From positions 1 through 28,625 of the forward strand of contig MGNQ01000041.1 in NCBI GenBank assembly GCA_001796865.1: a stretch of DNA of 28,625 nt. The letters run 5' to 3'. The notes under the pieces were generated by a model that was not told where the DNA came from, made no database searches, and was given only the letters and a program-made list of their open reading frames with translations. This document shows, one piece after another, positions 6,827 to 14,187 of this stretch. Position 1 is the stretch's first letter. Each line of letters opens with the position of its first letter. The DNA is from Chloroflexi bacterium RBG_16_56_11 (lineage in GTDB: Bacteria > Chloroflexota > Dehalococcoidia > Dehalococcoidales > RBG-16-60-22). Position numbers and translations under genes: made by a program.

Positions 6827-8000
6827 GGAAAAAGACGCGGGAAAGAAATTTTCCGAATATGTCGACCGTATCCTGGCGGGCGAAGACATAAAGGACGACC
6901 CGGCCATGGACCGGGATTTACGCGAGGCCCTGGAGTTCGCCCGGAAAATAATCGGGACCAGGTCATCGCCTTCGGTTAAATTCCAGGCCAGTTTGAAGGC
7001 TTCGCTGCTCCAGAAACTGGACGAGCGGGAAGAGCGCGCCCGGGAAAAACAGGGGAGGTCCTGGGGCCTGTTCTGGCGGCAACCCGCCTGGCAGGCTGTC
7101 GTCATCGTATTCCTCATTGTCATTATCGGGAGCATCCTCTGGCGCACCGGGGTCTTCCTGCCGGCGTCGCCCTTGCCCTCTGTCACGACGGCCCCCACGG
7201 CGACGGCAACATCGCCGCCACCGATGACGACTTCCGCGCCGTTACCGGGAGAGCTGGTCAGTGTCACCGCCAGGACTGACAGGACTTCTTACCGGTCCGG
7301 CGATGTAGTTAACATCGAGGTTGAGCTGAAAAACGACAGCGCGGGGTCGCTTACTCTGGAAAAAATGCCACCCATTATAAGCCTGATGAGCGTGGAAACA
7401 GCGCAGCCGGTCTATACCTTTTCCGCCGGGACGGAAACGCGGACACTGGCCCCGGGTGAGGCCGCCAGGTTCAACCTGACCTGGCCCCAGCTGGACTTCA
7501 CCGGCAGGCCGGTCACCGGCGACTACTACCTGGAGCTGGAAGACCTGGAATTAAAAGGGCGACCTGTCCAACTCAACCTCATCCGCCCGGTACGTTTCGA
7601 AATATCGCCTGACGCTACTCCGGGCGCCGGGTCCGGGACGATAGAGGTCGACCGGTCACAGGCAGCGAGTGGCATTACGGTGACGTTACGGCGCGTCGTT
7701 ATCTCGGATACCGGCGTCATCGTGAACGCGTTTATCAGTCCGCCGCGGGACTACTCGGTGTTCCGCGTGGAAACGGGGTACCGCGCTTCCCGGGATTACT
7801 CCGCCCCGGCGACCTACACTTTCGACGGGGGCTGGGTCAAGGACGCCGGCATGTCCGCTATAGAATATCTTCAAAATGGCATGAACCAGACCTGGTATAT
7901 CCCGGATACCGTCCCTCCGGGGGCCGCGGAGATGTTTTTCAACATTACGTCCGTCGGCGACTGGCCGGGACCCTGGACGTTCTATATCCCGCTTAAATAG
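6819..8000 (+). CDS. Membrane-bound anti-sigma-like protein with extracytoplasmic Ig-like region
   Basis: 393 residues in three parts. Residues 1-88 are a charged, helical cytoplasmic region expected to hold the sigma factor. Residues about 91-112 form one membrane helix (AVVIVFLIVIIGSILW). A Pro/Thr/Ala-rich linker (about 115-145) leads to a beta-rich outer part of about 250 residues. The outer part begins with a segment (TSYRSGDVVNIEVELKNDS) like BsuPI/Ig-type domains. The cytoplasmic part lacks an obvious zinc HxxxCxxC motif, so it is not a plain ZAS-type anti-sigma. The role is inferred from the 8-bp overlap with the sigma gene and the inside-membrane-outside layout. The outer domain would be the sensor; its signal is unknown. 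Confidence 0.72.
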   Translation: MSREKDAGKKFSEYVDRILAGEDIKDDPAMDRDLREALEFARKIIGTRSSPSVKFQASLKASLLQKLDEREERAREKQGRSWGLFWRQPAWQAVVIVFLIVIIGSILWRTGVFLPASPLPSVTTAPTATATSPPPMTTSAPLPGELVSVTARTDRTSYRSGDVVNIEVELKNDSAGSLTLEKMPPIISLMSVETAQPVYTFSAGTETRTLAPGEAARFNLTWPQLDFTGRPVTGDYYLELEDLELKGRPVQLNLIRPVRFEISPDATPGAGSGTIEVDRSQAASGITVTLRRVVISDTGVIVNAFISPPRDYSVFRVETGYRASRDYSAPATYTFDGGWVKDAGMSAIEYLQNGMNQTWYIPDTVPPGAAEMFFNITSVGDWPGPWTFYIPLK

Positions 8001-8050
8001 TCGTATCCGGTGCGCCCCCGCCGCGTCTCATTCATGTGGCAAAAAAAGCC

Positions 8051-8082
8051 GTAATACTTTTCCTCCGGCAGCGTATATATAT
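8051..8082 (+). promoter_or_regulatory. Second copy of the ECF-type promoter, before the VWA lipoprotein gene
   Basis: GTAATACT (8051-8058), 13 bases, CGTATATATAT (8072-8082): the same elements and spacing as at 6214-6245. It lies downstream of the GTG at 8036 that would otherwise extend the next frame, so the real start must be ATG 8123. Expected transcript start is about 8084, giving a 5' leader of roughly 40 bases with a strong ribosome binding site. Confidence 0.68.
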
Positions 8083-8110
8083 TCAAGAGCAACATGAAAC
8101 GCCCGGCTCG

Positions 8111-8117
8111 AGGAGGT
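8111..8117 (+). promoter_or_regulatory. Strong ribosome binding site deciding ATG 8123
   Basis: AGGAGGT, 5 bases before ATG 8123. It fixes the start at the beginning of the lipoprotein signal peptide and rules out the 29-codon upstream extension. Confidence 0.85.
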
Positions 8118-8122
8118 CAGCA

Positions 8123-9886
8123 ATGAAGAAACTATTAATGCTCGCGACCCTGGTCATCACGGCCGGTATGCTACTGCTGAGTGCTTGCAGCCAGGCATCG
8201 GAACCGCCGCCACCGTCCACGTTCACTCCGAAAGCAACGATGACGACGGTGCCGGCGACTACTACACCACGTCCCGGCATGCCCCAGACGACCATATCTC
8301 CTACGGTTGTCCCGGCGCCCACCATCACCCCGGCACCCGGGTCAGCATCCCTTCCCCGCCCGACCTCATCTGACACCATCGGCCTGGCTACGGGCGGTGC
8401 CAAGGACATTAACAATTTCCGCGAGAACATACGCAACGACTACCTGCCGTTGCCTACCGATATCACCTATGAAGGCCTGTTCTATGATTACTACTTCGAT
8501 ACCGGGGCGCAGCAGGTCCCGAAAAAGCTGTTCAGCCCTTCATATGCCTACGCCGTTACCCGGGACCCCCTCTCCCGCCAGACCGAGCATTACCTGTCCG
8601 TCGGCCTGAACTCCGGCATGAAGGAAAGTGACTTCGAGCGAAAAAAGCTGAACCTGGTCATCGTGCTCGACATCTCCGGCTCCATGGGCGAGCTCTATAA
8701 TCAGTACTACTATGACCAGTCCGGCCAGAGGCAGGACGCCTATGCCGGGGAAGGCATCCGGAAACTCACCAAGATGGACAGCGCCACGGACGCGGTGGTG
8801 AGCATCCTTGACCAGCTTGAAGCGAATGACAGCTTCGCTATCGTGCTTTTCAATAGCAACGCGCACATTTCAAAACCGATGGGCCTGGTCAGGAATACCA
8901 ATATGAACAATATCCGGTACAATGTGCTGGATATCCGCGCCGGCGGGGCCACGAACATGTCCGCCGGGATGCAGCTGGCTACCGACCAGTTCCGCAACTA
9001 CTACGAGGTAGACAACCACGAGTTCGAGAACCGGATTATCTTCCTGACAGACGCCCAGCCGAACACCGGTGACCTGAGCACCTCCGGCATGATGGGCACC
9101 ATGAAAAGGAACGCCGAAAATCGCATTTACACCACGTTCATCGGCATCGGGGTGGACTTCAACAGCACCTTAATCGAGGAGATAACCAAGGTCAGGGGCG
9201 CCAACTACTATTCCGTCCATTCACCTTACGAGTTCCGGCAGCGGGTGGATGAGGAATTCGATTACATGGTAACGCCGCTGGTCTTCAATCTGCGCCTGAG
9301 TTTTGAATCGGACGGATGGCGGATTGACCAGGTTTTCGGCAGCCCCGAGGCCGACCAGGCTACCGGGCGTTTGATGACGATAAATACCCTCTTCCCATCG
9401 AGCCGTGAAGGCGGCGAGACCAAGGGCGGCCTCGTCCTCCTCAAGCTGAGAAAGATGTCCGCCGAAGCGCAGGAACTGATTAACCTCACCGTCACTTACG
9501 AAGACCGGGACGGCCGGAGCGACCGCAGCGATGTAACAATCGGCCTGCAGGGAATATCGCCGGAGTTCTTCGGTAATAGCGGCATTGAGAAGGGCGTGCT
9601 GCTGAGCCGCTATGCCGCCCTCCTGAAAAACTGGATGATTGACGAGCGGCAGCACGTCCAGTACAGCTTCCCCTGGGACCCGAGCGTCCGCGAGGACACC
9701 GGCATCATTATCCCGCCGGAAACGGGCTTGAGCCAGTGGGAGCGCCAGTCGCTGCCTCTGATGGTATCGGAACCCTACCGGAATATTTTCCGGGACTTCA
9801 AGAGGCATTTCGAAGCAGAGATAGGCGTCATCGGCGACTACACGCTGGGGCAGGAGCTCGAGATACTGGACATCCTCAGCCGCTAG
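8123..9886 (+). CDS. VWA-domain lipoprotein (YfbK-like)
   Basis: 587 residues. It begins with a lipoprotein signal peptide (MKKLL, hydrophobic stretch, lipobox L19-S-A-C22), so the mature protein should be lipid-anchored outside the membrane. A Pro/Thr-rich spacer of about 70 residues follows, then a YfbK-type N-terminal segment (NDYLPLPTDITYEGLFYDYYF) and a VWA domain with complete metal site: D183-I-S185-G-S187, T277 in GGATN, and D310 in LTDAQP. The C-terminal 200 residues resemble the beta-rich tail of Ca-activated-chloride-channel-like bacterial VWA proteins. These proteins are adhesive or scaffold-like; a channel function is not established. Its promoter matches that of the adjacent ECF sigma gene. 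A terminator follows. Confidence 0.85.
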   Translation: MKKLLMLATLVITAGMLLLSACSQASEPPPPSTFTPKATMTTVPATTTPRPGMPQTTISPTVVPAPTITPAPGSASLPRPTSSDTIGLATGGAKDINNFRENIRNDYLPLPTDITYEGLFYDYYFDTGAQQVPKKLFSPSYAYAVTRDPLSRQTEHYLSVGLNSGMKESDFERKKLNLVIVLDISGSMGELYNQYYYDQSGQRQDAYAGEGIRKLTKMDSATDAVVSILDQLEANDSFAIVLFNSNAHISKPMGLVRNTNMNNIRYNVLDIRAGGATNMSAGMQLATDQFRNYYEVDNHEFENRIIFLTDAQPNTGDLSTSGMMGTMKRNAENRIYTTFIGIGVDFNSTLIEEITKVRGANYYSVHSPYEFRQRVDEEFDYMVTPLVFNLRLSFESDGWRIDQVFGSPEADQATGRLMTINTLFPSSREGGETKGGLVLLKLRKMSAEAQELINLTVTYEDRDGRSDRSDVTIGLQGISPEFFGNSGIEKGVLLSRYAALLKNWMIDERQHVQYSFPWDPSVREDTGIIIPPETGLSQWERQSLPLMVSEPYRNIFRDFKRHFEAEIGVIGDYTLGQELEILDILSR

Positions 9887-9912
9887 CGCCGTACAAATCC
9901 ATTCTTCTTAGC

Positions 9913-9944
9913 GCCGGACCGGGACCCCCGGTCCGGCCTTTTTT
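9913..9944 (+). terminator. Rho-independent terminator after the VWA lipoprotein gene
   Basis: A perfect 11-bp stem (GCCGGACCGGG at 9913-9923, CCCGGTCCGGC at 9927-9937), a 3-base loop and a run of six T at 9939-9944. It ends the ECF/VWA block 26 bases after the stop codon. Confidence 0.93.
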
Positions 9945-10073
9945 ATGACGTTTCCGTTCGAGGCCTTCACAGCTTTTCCCTTACCGGAAAATAGCGTTCA
10001 GGTTATTCGAACGCTTCTTTCGGGCGGCCGGGATGCTCCGGAAAATCTACGAACTATTTGCCCCGCGGGATAA

Positions 10074-10103
10074 TTGACATCCGTTGCTTGCCTGAGCTAG
10101 CAT
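10074..10103 (+). promoter_or_regulatory. Sigma-70-type promoter for the SnoaL-like gene
   Basis: A perfect TTGACA at 10074-10079 and TAGCAT at 10098-10103 (4 of 6), spaced 18 bases. The leader would be about 90 bases. Confidence 0.45.
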
Positions 10104-10185
10104 AAGGCAGGTTTTCCCAGACAATATTTTCCGGATTTTTTCTTTTTCCGATGATATATCACGGGAGTTGAACTGACATATTTCC

Positions 10186-10192
10186 AAAGGAG
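10186..10192 (+). promoter_or_regulatory. Ribosome binding site deciding ATG 10199
   Basis: AAAGGAG ends 6 bases before ATG 10199. The in-frame TTG at 10193 abuts it and so cannot be the start. Confidence 0.8.
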
Positions 10193-10198
10193 TTGATA

Positions 10199-10873
10199 AT
10201 GACCGTTAAAGAACTGGAAAACATGGTCAGGGACCTGCAGCGGCAGGTAAAAACACTTCAGGAGCAGACCACGATTTTACAGGATATCGAAGAGATTAAA
10301 AAGCTGCAGAGGGCTTACGGCTACTACCTGGAAAACTGGATGACCGACGAGGTGGCCGACCTGTTCTCTGATAGTCCGGAAACGGTCTTGCTCGTCCACG
10401 CCGGAGAGTTCCGGGGCAAAGATGGCGTCAGGAGATTCTTCCGGCCCCGGACGGCCAACAAAGGCCGGCGGATGCCCGAGTTTTTCCACCAGGTTATGCA
10501 GCTTTCCCCGATTATCGACGTTGCTCCGGACGGCAAGACCGCCCGGGGACGCTGGTATGGGTTCGGGGCTAATGCTTCACCCGTGAAGGACTGCGTTTTT
10601 CAGGGCTGGATGGACGGTGTGTATGAAAACGAATATATTAAAGAGAACGGTAAGTGGAAGATATTAAAGCTCGGCTGGTACATGTATTTCTTCGCCCCTT
10701 ATTTCAAGGGCTGGGTCGCCCCGGAAAGGCAATGCGACAAAAACTTCCAGCACCAGCCGCCTGATTTAGCGCGCGACGGTGCCTCGCCGGACACCTTTTA
10801 TCCATCCTCGTTCATCTGCCCGTTCCACTTTAACCACCCGGTGACTGACCGGCCGACGCCGGTAAACGTGTAA
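10199..10873 (+). CDS. SnoaL-like (NTF2-fold) protein
   Basis: 224 residues. The first 35 or so are a heptad-like helix (LENMVRDLQRQVKTLQEQ) that may dimerise the protein. Residues about 35-165 have the SnoaL/NTF2 pattern: an EIKKLQRAYGYYLENW helix, the FRGKDGVRRFF turn and a WKILKLGWYMYF final strand. The C-terminal 50 residues are Pro/Phe/His-rich, outside the core fold, and not recognised. NTF2-fold proteins include isomerases, dehydratases, cyclases and pure binding proteins, so no reaction can be assigned. The product is likely cytoplasmic. It has its own promoter-like site and is 39 bp upstream of the lipid kinase gene, with which it may be transcribed. Confidence 0.78.
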   Translation: MTVKELENMVRDLQRQVKTLQEQTTILQDIEEIKKLQRAYGYYLENWMTDEVADLFSDSPETVLLVHAGEFRGKDGVRRFFRPRTANKGRRMPEFFHQVMQLSPIIDVAPDGKTARGRWYGFGANASPVKDCVFQGWMDGVYENEYIKENGKWKILKLGWYMYFFAPYFKGWVAPERQCDKNFQHQPPDLARDGASPDTFYPSSFICPFHFNHPVTDRPTPVNV

Positions 10874-10912
10874 AGAATAAAATCAAACGACCTGCAGCGG
10901 AATAGTCCAGCC

Positions 10913-11569
10913 ATGAGCTCCGTAAAACCCCCGGAAGATTCGGAAATACAGGCCGGTAAAGCCGGACAGAAAGCATCGGGGCCTGGCCCCTGGCGCCGGC
11001 TCTGGCATGTGGCCGGCGGCTCGGCCTTCCCCGTCCTGGCATTTTTCGTTTCGCGTAATATCCTGCTCATCGTACTGGGGGCAGCAATAATCGTCGTTAT
11101 CGGCTGGGAAATCGTCCGACTGGCTTCTCCCGGCGTTAATCAGTGGATAGCTGCCCGCCTCCGGCTACTCCTCAAAAAGAAGGAAAGATTTCAGCTTACC
11201 GGCACGACCTACCTCCTCCTGGCTTCTCTGGCGACCTTCTTCTTTTTCGAGAAATACGTGGCCATAACCTCGCTGCTGTTCCTGTCCTTAGGCGATTTCA
11301 TGGCGGCGGCCATCGGGGTGAGGTTCGGAAAACACAAACTTCTGGCAAAAAGCCTGGAGGGGAGTCTCGCCTGCCTGGCATCCTGCCTGATAATCGGTAC
11401 TATCATGACCGTGACAGGCACAGGAATATCTCTGCCGGTGGCTTTCTCCGGGGCTTTCACCGCCACGATAGTCGAGCTTCTCCCCATCCCCCCCGACGAT
11501 AACCTGACGATTCCGCTGTTCAGCGCCCTGGTCATGACGTTGACCGCGATGGCCCTGGGCTGGTTTTGA
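10913..11569 (+). CDS. Dolichol-kinase/DGK1-type CTP-dependent lipid kinase family protein
   Basis: 218 residues with several hydrophobic segments after a hydrophilic N-terminus of about 25 residues. Family signatures are visible: R28-R29-L-W-H near the first membrane helix, the LGDFMAAAIGVRFGK segment (G127, D128), K146-S-L-E-G-S, and the C-terminal P-D195-D196-N197-LTIPL. These match the polyprenol/diacylglycerol kinase family (Sec59/Dgk1-like), which transfers phosphate from CTP to a membrane lipid alcohol. Whether the substrate is diacylglycerol, a polyprenol or phytol-like alcohol cannot be told. The ribosome binding site is weak. The gene ends 18 bp from the convergent glutaredoxin gene, with no clear terminator between them. 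Confidence 0.8.
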   Translation: MSSVKPPEDSEIQAGKAGQKASGPGPWRRLWHVAGGSAFPVLAFFVSRNILLIVLGAAIIVVIGWEIVRLASPGVNQWIAARLRLLLKKKERFQLTGTTYLLLASLATFFFFEKYVAITSLLFLSLGDFMAAAIGVRFGKHKLLAKSLEGSLACLASCLIIGTIMTVTGTGISLPVAFSGAFTATIVELLPIPPDDNLTIPLFSALVMTLTAMALGWF

Positions 11570-11587
11570 ATCGGAAAAATGAGGCTA

Positions 11588-11830
11588 CTACACGCCCTGG
11601 AGCTTCTTCTCCAAAGCGGTATTACTGGGTTCGACAAGGACAGAGCCGTCCGGAAAGACAATTGTCGGGACGCTTTTGTATCCCCCGTTTATCTTCTCCA
11701 CGAGTGCGACGGCTTCCGGATCGCTTTCGATATCGTACCACCGGTATTTTATGTTGAGTTTTTCGAGCACCTGCTTGGCACGGACGCAATCGGGACACCA
11801 CCTGGTGCCATACACGCGGATTTCTTCCAT
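11588..11830 (-). CDS. Glutaredoxin/mycoredoxin-like thiol oxidoreductase
   Basis: 80 residues with a thioredoxin fold and little else. It has the active site W11-C12-P-D-C15, the cis-proline P55 in SVPTIVFPDG and the C-terminal EPS motif. The VPTIVFPDGS stretch and the short length are typical of mycoredoxin-1/NrdH-like proteins. In Actinobacteria, mycoredoxin reduces mycothiol mixed disulfides. Chloroflexota generally lack mycothiol, so the reductant here is unknown (thioredoxin reductase or another thiol). Cytoplasmic. The ATG has a GGAG 11 bases upstream, and a TATAAT (minus strand, 11868-11873) lies at a suitable distance. Confidence 0.9.
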   Translation of the reverse strand: MEEIRVYGTRWCPDCVRAKQVLEKLNIKYRWYDIESDPEAVALVEKINGGYKSVPTIVFPDGSVLVEPSNTALEKKLQGV

Positions 11831-11867
11831 AGCTTAAAAATCTCCGTATCTAATGCTTCCACTAAAT

Positions 11868-11873
11868 ATTATA
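11868..11873 (-). promoter_or_regulatory. Minus-strand -10 box for the glutaredoxin gene
   Basis: A perfect TATAAT on the minus strand about 38 bases before the ATG. The -35 is poor (TTCAAG at 11892-11897) and overlaps the -35 of the divergent SDR promoter, so the two genes may compete for polymerase. Confidence 0.4.
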
Positions 11874-11892
11874 GCAGGTCGCTGAACCCGAC

Positions 11893-11921
11893 TTGAAAAA
11901 TTGCCCGCCCTATTTTATATT
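11893..11921 (+). promoter_or_regulatory. Sigma-70-type promoter for the SDR operon
   Basis: TTGAAA (11893-11898) and TATATT (11916-11921) with an ideal 17-base spacer. Predicted transcript start is about 11928, so the upstream in-frame start at 11924 would lie at or before the 5' end and ATG 11972 is the better call. Confidence 0.6.
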
Positions 11922-11929
11922 GAATGGAA

Positions 11930-11949
11930 ACGCCGGGACTCACCGGCGT
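11930..11949 (+). promoter_or_regulatory. Hairpin at the 5' end of the SDR mRNA
   Basis: ACGCCGG (11930-11936) and CCGGCGT (11943-11949) form a perfect 7-bp GC-rich stem with a 6-base loop. The stem would start within a few bases of the predicted transcript 5' end and stop 9 bases before the ribosome binding site. It may protect the mRNA. No T-run follows, so it is not a terminator. Confidence 0.45.
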
Positions 11950-11958
11950 ATTTGAATC

Positions 11959-11965
11959 AAGGAGG
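11959..11965 (+). promoter_or_regulatory. Ribosome binding site deciding ATG 11972
   Basis: AAGGAGG, 6 bases before ATG 11972. Confidence 0.85.
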
Positions 11966-11971
11966 CTGAAA

Positions 11972-12754
11972 ATGCCGAAAAAATTCGATGGTAAAGTGGC
12001 CCTGGTCACCGGCGGTGCTTCGGGTATCGGCAAGGTGACAGCCCAGGTCTTCGCCTCGCATGGGGCTAAAGTTATCGTGTCCACTGACGCTAATATCAAA
12101 GGCGGAGAGGAGACCGTGCGCCTCATCAAAGAGGCGGGCGGCGAAGCGACCTTCGTCAGGTGCGACGTGTCCCGGGCCGCCGATGTCGAGGCATTGGTCG
12201 AAAAATGCGTCCGCACCTACGGGCGCCTGGACTACGCCTTCAACAATGCCGGCATCGGACCCGACGGCCGGCGCGTGCCCCTCGTGCCGATTGTCGATTG
12301 CCCTGAGGATATATGGGACCGCACCATAGCTATAAATCTCAAAGGCGTTTTTCTGTGCCTGAAGTACGAGATCAAACAAATGCTGAAGCAAAAACAAGGC
12401 GCCATCGTCAACACGGCTTCGGTCGGTGCCTGGAAGCCGGTCCCGGGTTTCTGCGCTTATGTCGCCAGCAAGAGCGGCCTGATCGGGCTCACCAAGACGG
12501 CCGCCCTGGAGTGCGCCGACTCCGGCATCCGGGTTAACGTCATACTACCCGGCCCCACCGACCGTACACTATTGATGGAGAACCTCACCAGCGCTCAACC
12601 GGCCGACAAAGCCCACATGATGAGCATGATTCCCATGAAACGCCTGGCGCAACCGGAGGACATGGCCCGGGCCGTGGTCTGGCTCTGCTCGGACGATGCC
12701 GCATTTATCACAGGTCTGGCGATGCCCATCGACGGCGGTATGACTTCAGGTTAG
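11972..12754 (+). CDS. Short-chain dehydrogenase/reductase (classical SDR)
   Basis: 260 residues, a classical SDR. The cofactor motif is T13-G14-G-A-S-G18-I-G20, then N91-N-A-G94, N122 in INLKG, catalytic S150, Y163 and K167 (YVASK), and the C-terminal ITGLAMPIDGG. Asp39 at the end of strand 2 suggests a preference for NAD(H) over NADP(H). The substrate is an alcohol or ketone that cannot be named; relatives act on sterols, cyclic alcohols and acyl chains. Cytoplasmic. It has its own promoter and 5' hairpin and is followed 17 bp later by an ester-cyclase-like gene, so the two products probably act in one pathway. Confidence 0.93.
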   Translation: MPKKFDGKVALVTGGASGIGKVTAQVFASHGAKVIVSTDANIKGGEETVRLIKEAGGEATFVRCDVSRAADVEALVEKCVRTYGRLDYAFNNAGIGPDGRRVPLVPIVDCPEDIWDRTIAINLKGVFLCLKYEIKQMLKQKQGAIVNTASVGAWKPVPGFCAYVASKSGLIGLTKTAALECADSGIRVNVILPGPTDRTLLMENLTSAQPADKAHMMSMIPMKRLAQPEDMARAVVWLCSDDAAFITGLAMPIDGGMTSG

Positions 12755-12771
12755 GAGGGAGGTAAATCAGC

Positions 12772-13221
12772 GTGACCACGCCCGAAAAAAATAAAGAAAT
12801 CGTGATGAAACTCGTCAACTCCGTGTTTTGTGGGCATGACTTCAGCCAGCTCGACAGGCTGATGAGGGACGACTATATCCAGCATAACGCCGATGTCCCG
12901 GGTGGAAAATCAGGGTTCAAGCAGTTTTTCGAGCAGACCTTCCGGGCCATACCCGATTTTAAATACGATGTCAAGAAAATTGTCGGTGAGGGCGACATCG
13001 TCATGTTGTGGAGCACGACGTCCGGGACTCACACCGGCGGCGAGTGGCTCGGCCAGCCGGCCACCGGCAACAGGCTGAGATTCGATGTCGTCGATATCTT
13101 CCGCATCCAGGACGGGAAAATCGCCGAGCACTGGGACGTGGCCGATACCTTCACCCTGTTCCGTCAGCTCGGCATCATCGGGAGACTGCTTGCCGAACAG
13201 AGTCGGGCGGATTCTCAGTAA
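12772..13221 (+). CDS. SnoaL-like ester cyclase family protein
   Basis: 149 residues, covering one NTF2-fold domain. The N-terminal helix (NKEIVMKLVNSVFCGHDFSQ), the DDYIQHNADVPGG turn with His, the IPDFKYDVKKIVGEGD strand pair and the FDVVDIFRIQDGKIAEHWDV end are typical of SnoaL/ester-cyclase proteins. The HWD near the C-terminus includes the acidic residue used by SnoaL-type cyclases. The GTG start is well supported by a purine-rich AGGAGGGAGGT ending 8 bases upstream. Encoded directly after the SDR. The stop is only 9 bp from the stop of the convergent cupin-like gene. The reaction is not known. Confidence 0.85.
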   Translation: MTTPEKNKEIVMKLVNSVFCGHDFSQLDRLMRDDYIQHNADVPGGKSGFKQFFEQTFRAIPDFKYDVKKIVGEGDIVMLWSTTSGTHTGGEWLGQPATGNRLRFDVVDIFRIQDGKIAEHWDVADTFTLFRQLGIIGRLLAEQSRADSQ

Positions 13222-13230
13222 ACCCTCTGG

Positions 13231-14091
13231 CTATACGGCTTTTGAGCTGACGTACCGGGGTCCCAGCCCGACTCTCATGACGCGGTAAGGCCGCTCGACC
13301 TTCTTGCAGACGATGGGGAAGTGCGGCAGGCCTCTCGGAATGGAGACCACCGTGGGGTCGCTGAAGGTATGTTTCTCATGCTCCCCGCCGATATCTATGG
13401 TCAGCTCCGCCCCCAGGTAGCTCAGGTTATCGGTATTGTGCCCGAAGAATATCAGGCATTCATCATACGGGTGCACGTGGGCCACTTCCCCCAGAGACCA
13501 CGGCCCGGTCTTGTTGTAGAGTCCCATGGTAAAATTCAGGTTAAGCCCCTCCAGCTCGGCGCCGGACATGGAGATGGTCTGCACGGCGTCAGCGCCGCCC
13601 GTCCCTTTTTTAACCCGGAATTGCTTCACCAGGTGGCGGTACTTTTTCCCGTCGGTCGTTCCTTCCGCCTTCACCCCTTCCCCCGAGTACTTGGCGGCGA
13701 GGGCCAGGTGGAAATGCCCGAACGGTTTATAGACTTTCTCGGTGACCAGCGGGCAGTGCGGCACGCCTTTAGGAGCGACGGCAACGGTAGGAACACTGAA
13801 CTTGTGCTTTTCCAGCTCTTTGCCCAGGGAAAGCTCCATATCAGACCCCAGGTAGCTCATATCTTTATCATCGTATCCGAAAAACAGCAGGCACTCGTCA
13901 AAGGTATGCGCATGCGCCCCCCGGTTGGGGGCCCAGTCGCCGGTCTGGTTATAGACCCCTACGATAAAATTAAATTCGAATCCCGCCATTTCGTCGCCAC
14001 CTACGAACACCAGCTCTTTAGCGTTGGCGCCTCCCCTCCCCTCCCTGAAGGATAGTTTTTTGACCAGGTCCCCGTATTTTGTCCCTGCCAC
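13231..14091 (-). CDS. Duplicated cupin-like protein (bicupin), function unknown
   Basis: 286 residues made of two clearly homologous halves. Half one has GVYNQTGDW, H60-A-H62-TFD-E66, a LFFGYD..MSYLG stretch, a SVPTVAVAPKGVPH112 end. Half two has GLYNKTGPW, H205-V-H207-PYD-E211, IFFGHN..LSYLG and DPTVVSIPRGLPH257. HxHxxxE plus a later His is the metal-binding set of cupins, so both halves may bind a metal. No reaction can be assigned and I do not recognise a named family. The start is GTG 14091 with an AAGGAGG site 8 bases upstream. It has no signal peptide. It is divergent from glgP, and AT-rich DNA with an inverted repeat lies between them. Confidence 0.75.
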   Translation of the reverse strand: MAGTKYGDLVKKLSFREGRGGANAKELVFVGGDEMAGFEFNFIVGVYNQTGDWAPNRGAHAHTFDECLLFFGYDDKDMSYLGSDMELSLGKELEKHKFSVPTVAVAPKGVPHCPLVTEKVYKPFGHFHLALAAKYSGEGVKAEGTTDGKKYRHLVKQFRVKKGTGGADAVQTISMSGAELEGLNLNFTMGLYNKTGPWSLGEVAHVHPYDECLIFFGHNTDNLSYLGAELTIDIGGEHEKHTFSDPTVVSIPRGLPHFPIVCKKVERPYRVMRVGLGPRYVSSKAV

Positions 14092-14138
14092 TGGCTTTGC
14101 CTCCTTGAAATAGTCGCCTCTTTGGCGTCCCGCCGGAC

Positions 14139-14158
14139 GGTATAACTAATAATATACC
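14139..14158. promoter_or_regulatory. Inverted repeat between the bicupin and glgP genes
   Basis: GGTATA (14139-14144) and TATACC (14153-14158) flank 8 AT-rich bases. It sits about 50 bases upstream of the bicupin start and 55 bases before the glgP -10, a fitting position for an operator. It may also contain the minus-strand -10. Confidence 0.35.
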
Positions 14159-14187
14159 CCAGATCCGATAAAAAGCGATAACTATGA

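Larger units (their letters stand above)
9887..10198. other. Intergenic region between terminator and SnoaL-like gene
   Basis: About 310 bases with no gene. It contains the terminator at 9913-9944 and a second hairpin, AGCGTTC (9993-9999) and GAACGCT (10009-10015), with a 9-base loop and only a weak T-rich tail. The promoter-like pair at 10074-10103 and the ribosome binding site AAAGGAG at 10186-10192 follow. A 5-base inverted repeat (TGCCT...AGGCA) brackets the predicted -10. Confidence 0.5.

Noticed and set aside
8036..8122. Upstream 29-codon extension of the VWA lipoprotein gene
   Set aside because: It would begin upstream of the promoter at 8051-8082 and destroy the lipoprotein signal peptide; the strong ribosome binding site at 8111 points to ATG 8123.
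13321..14055. Long plus-strand reading frame opposite the bicupin gene
   Set aside because: It is the antisense shadow of a gene with two conserved cupin halves and lacks any recognisable domain.
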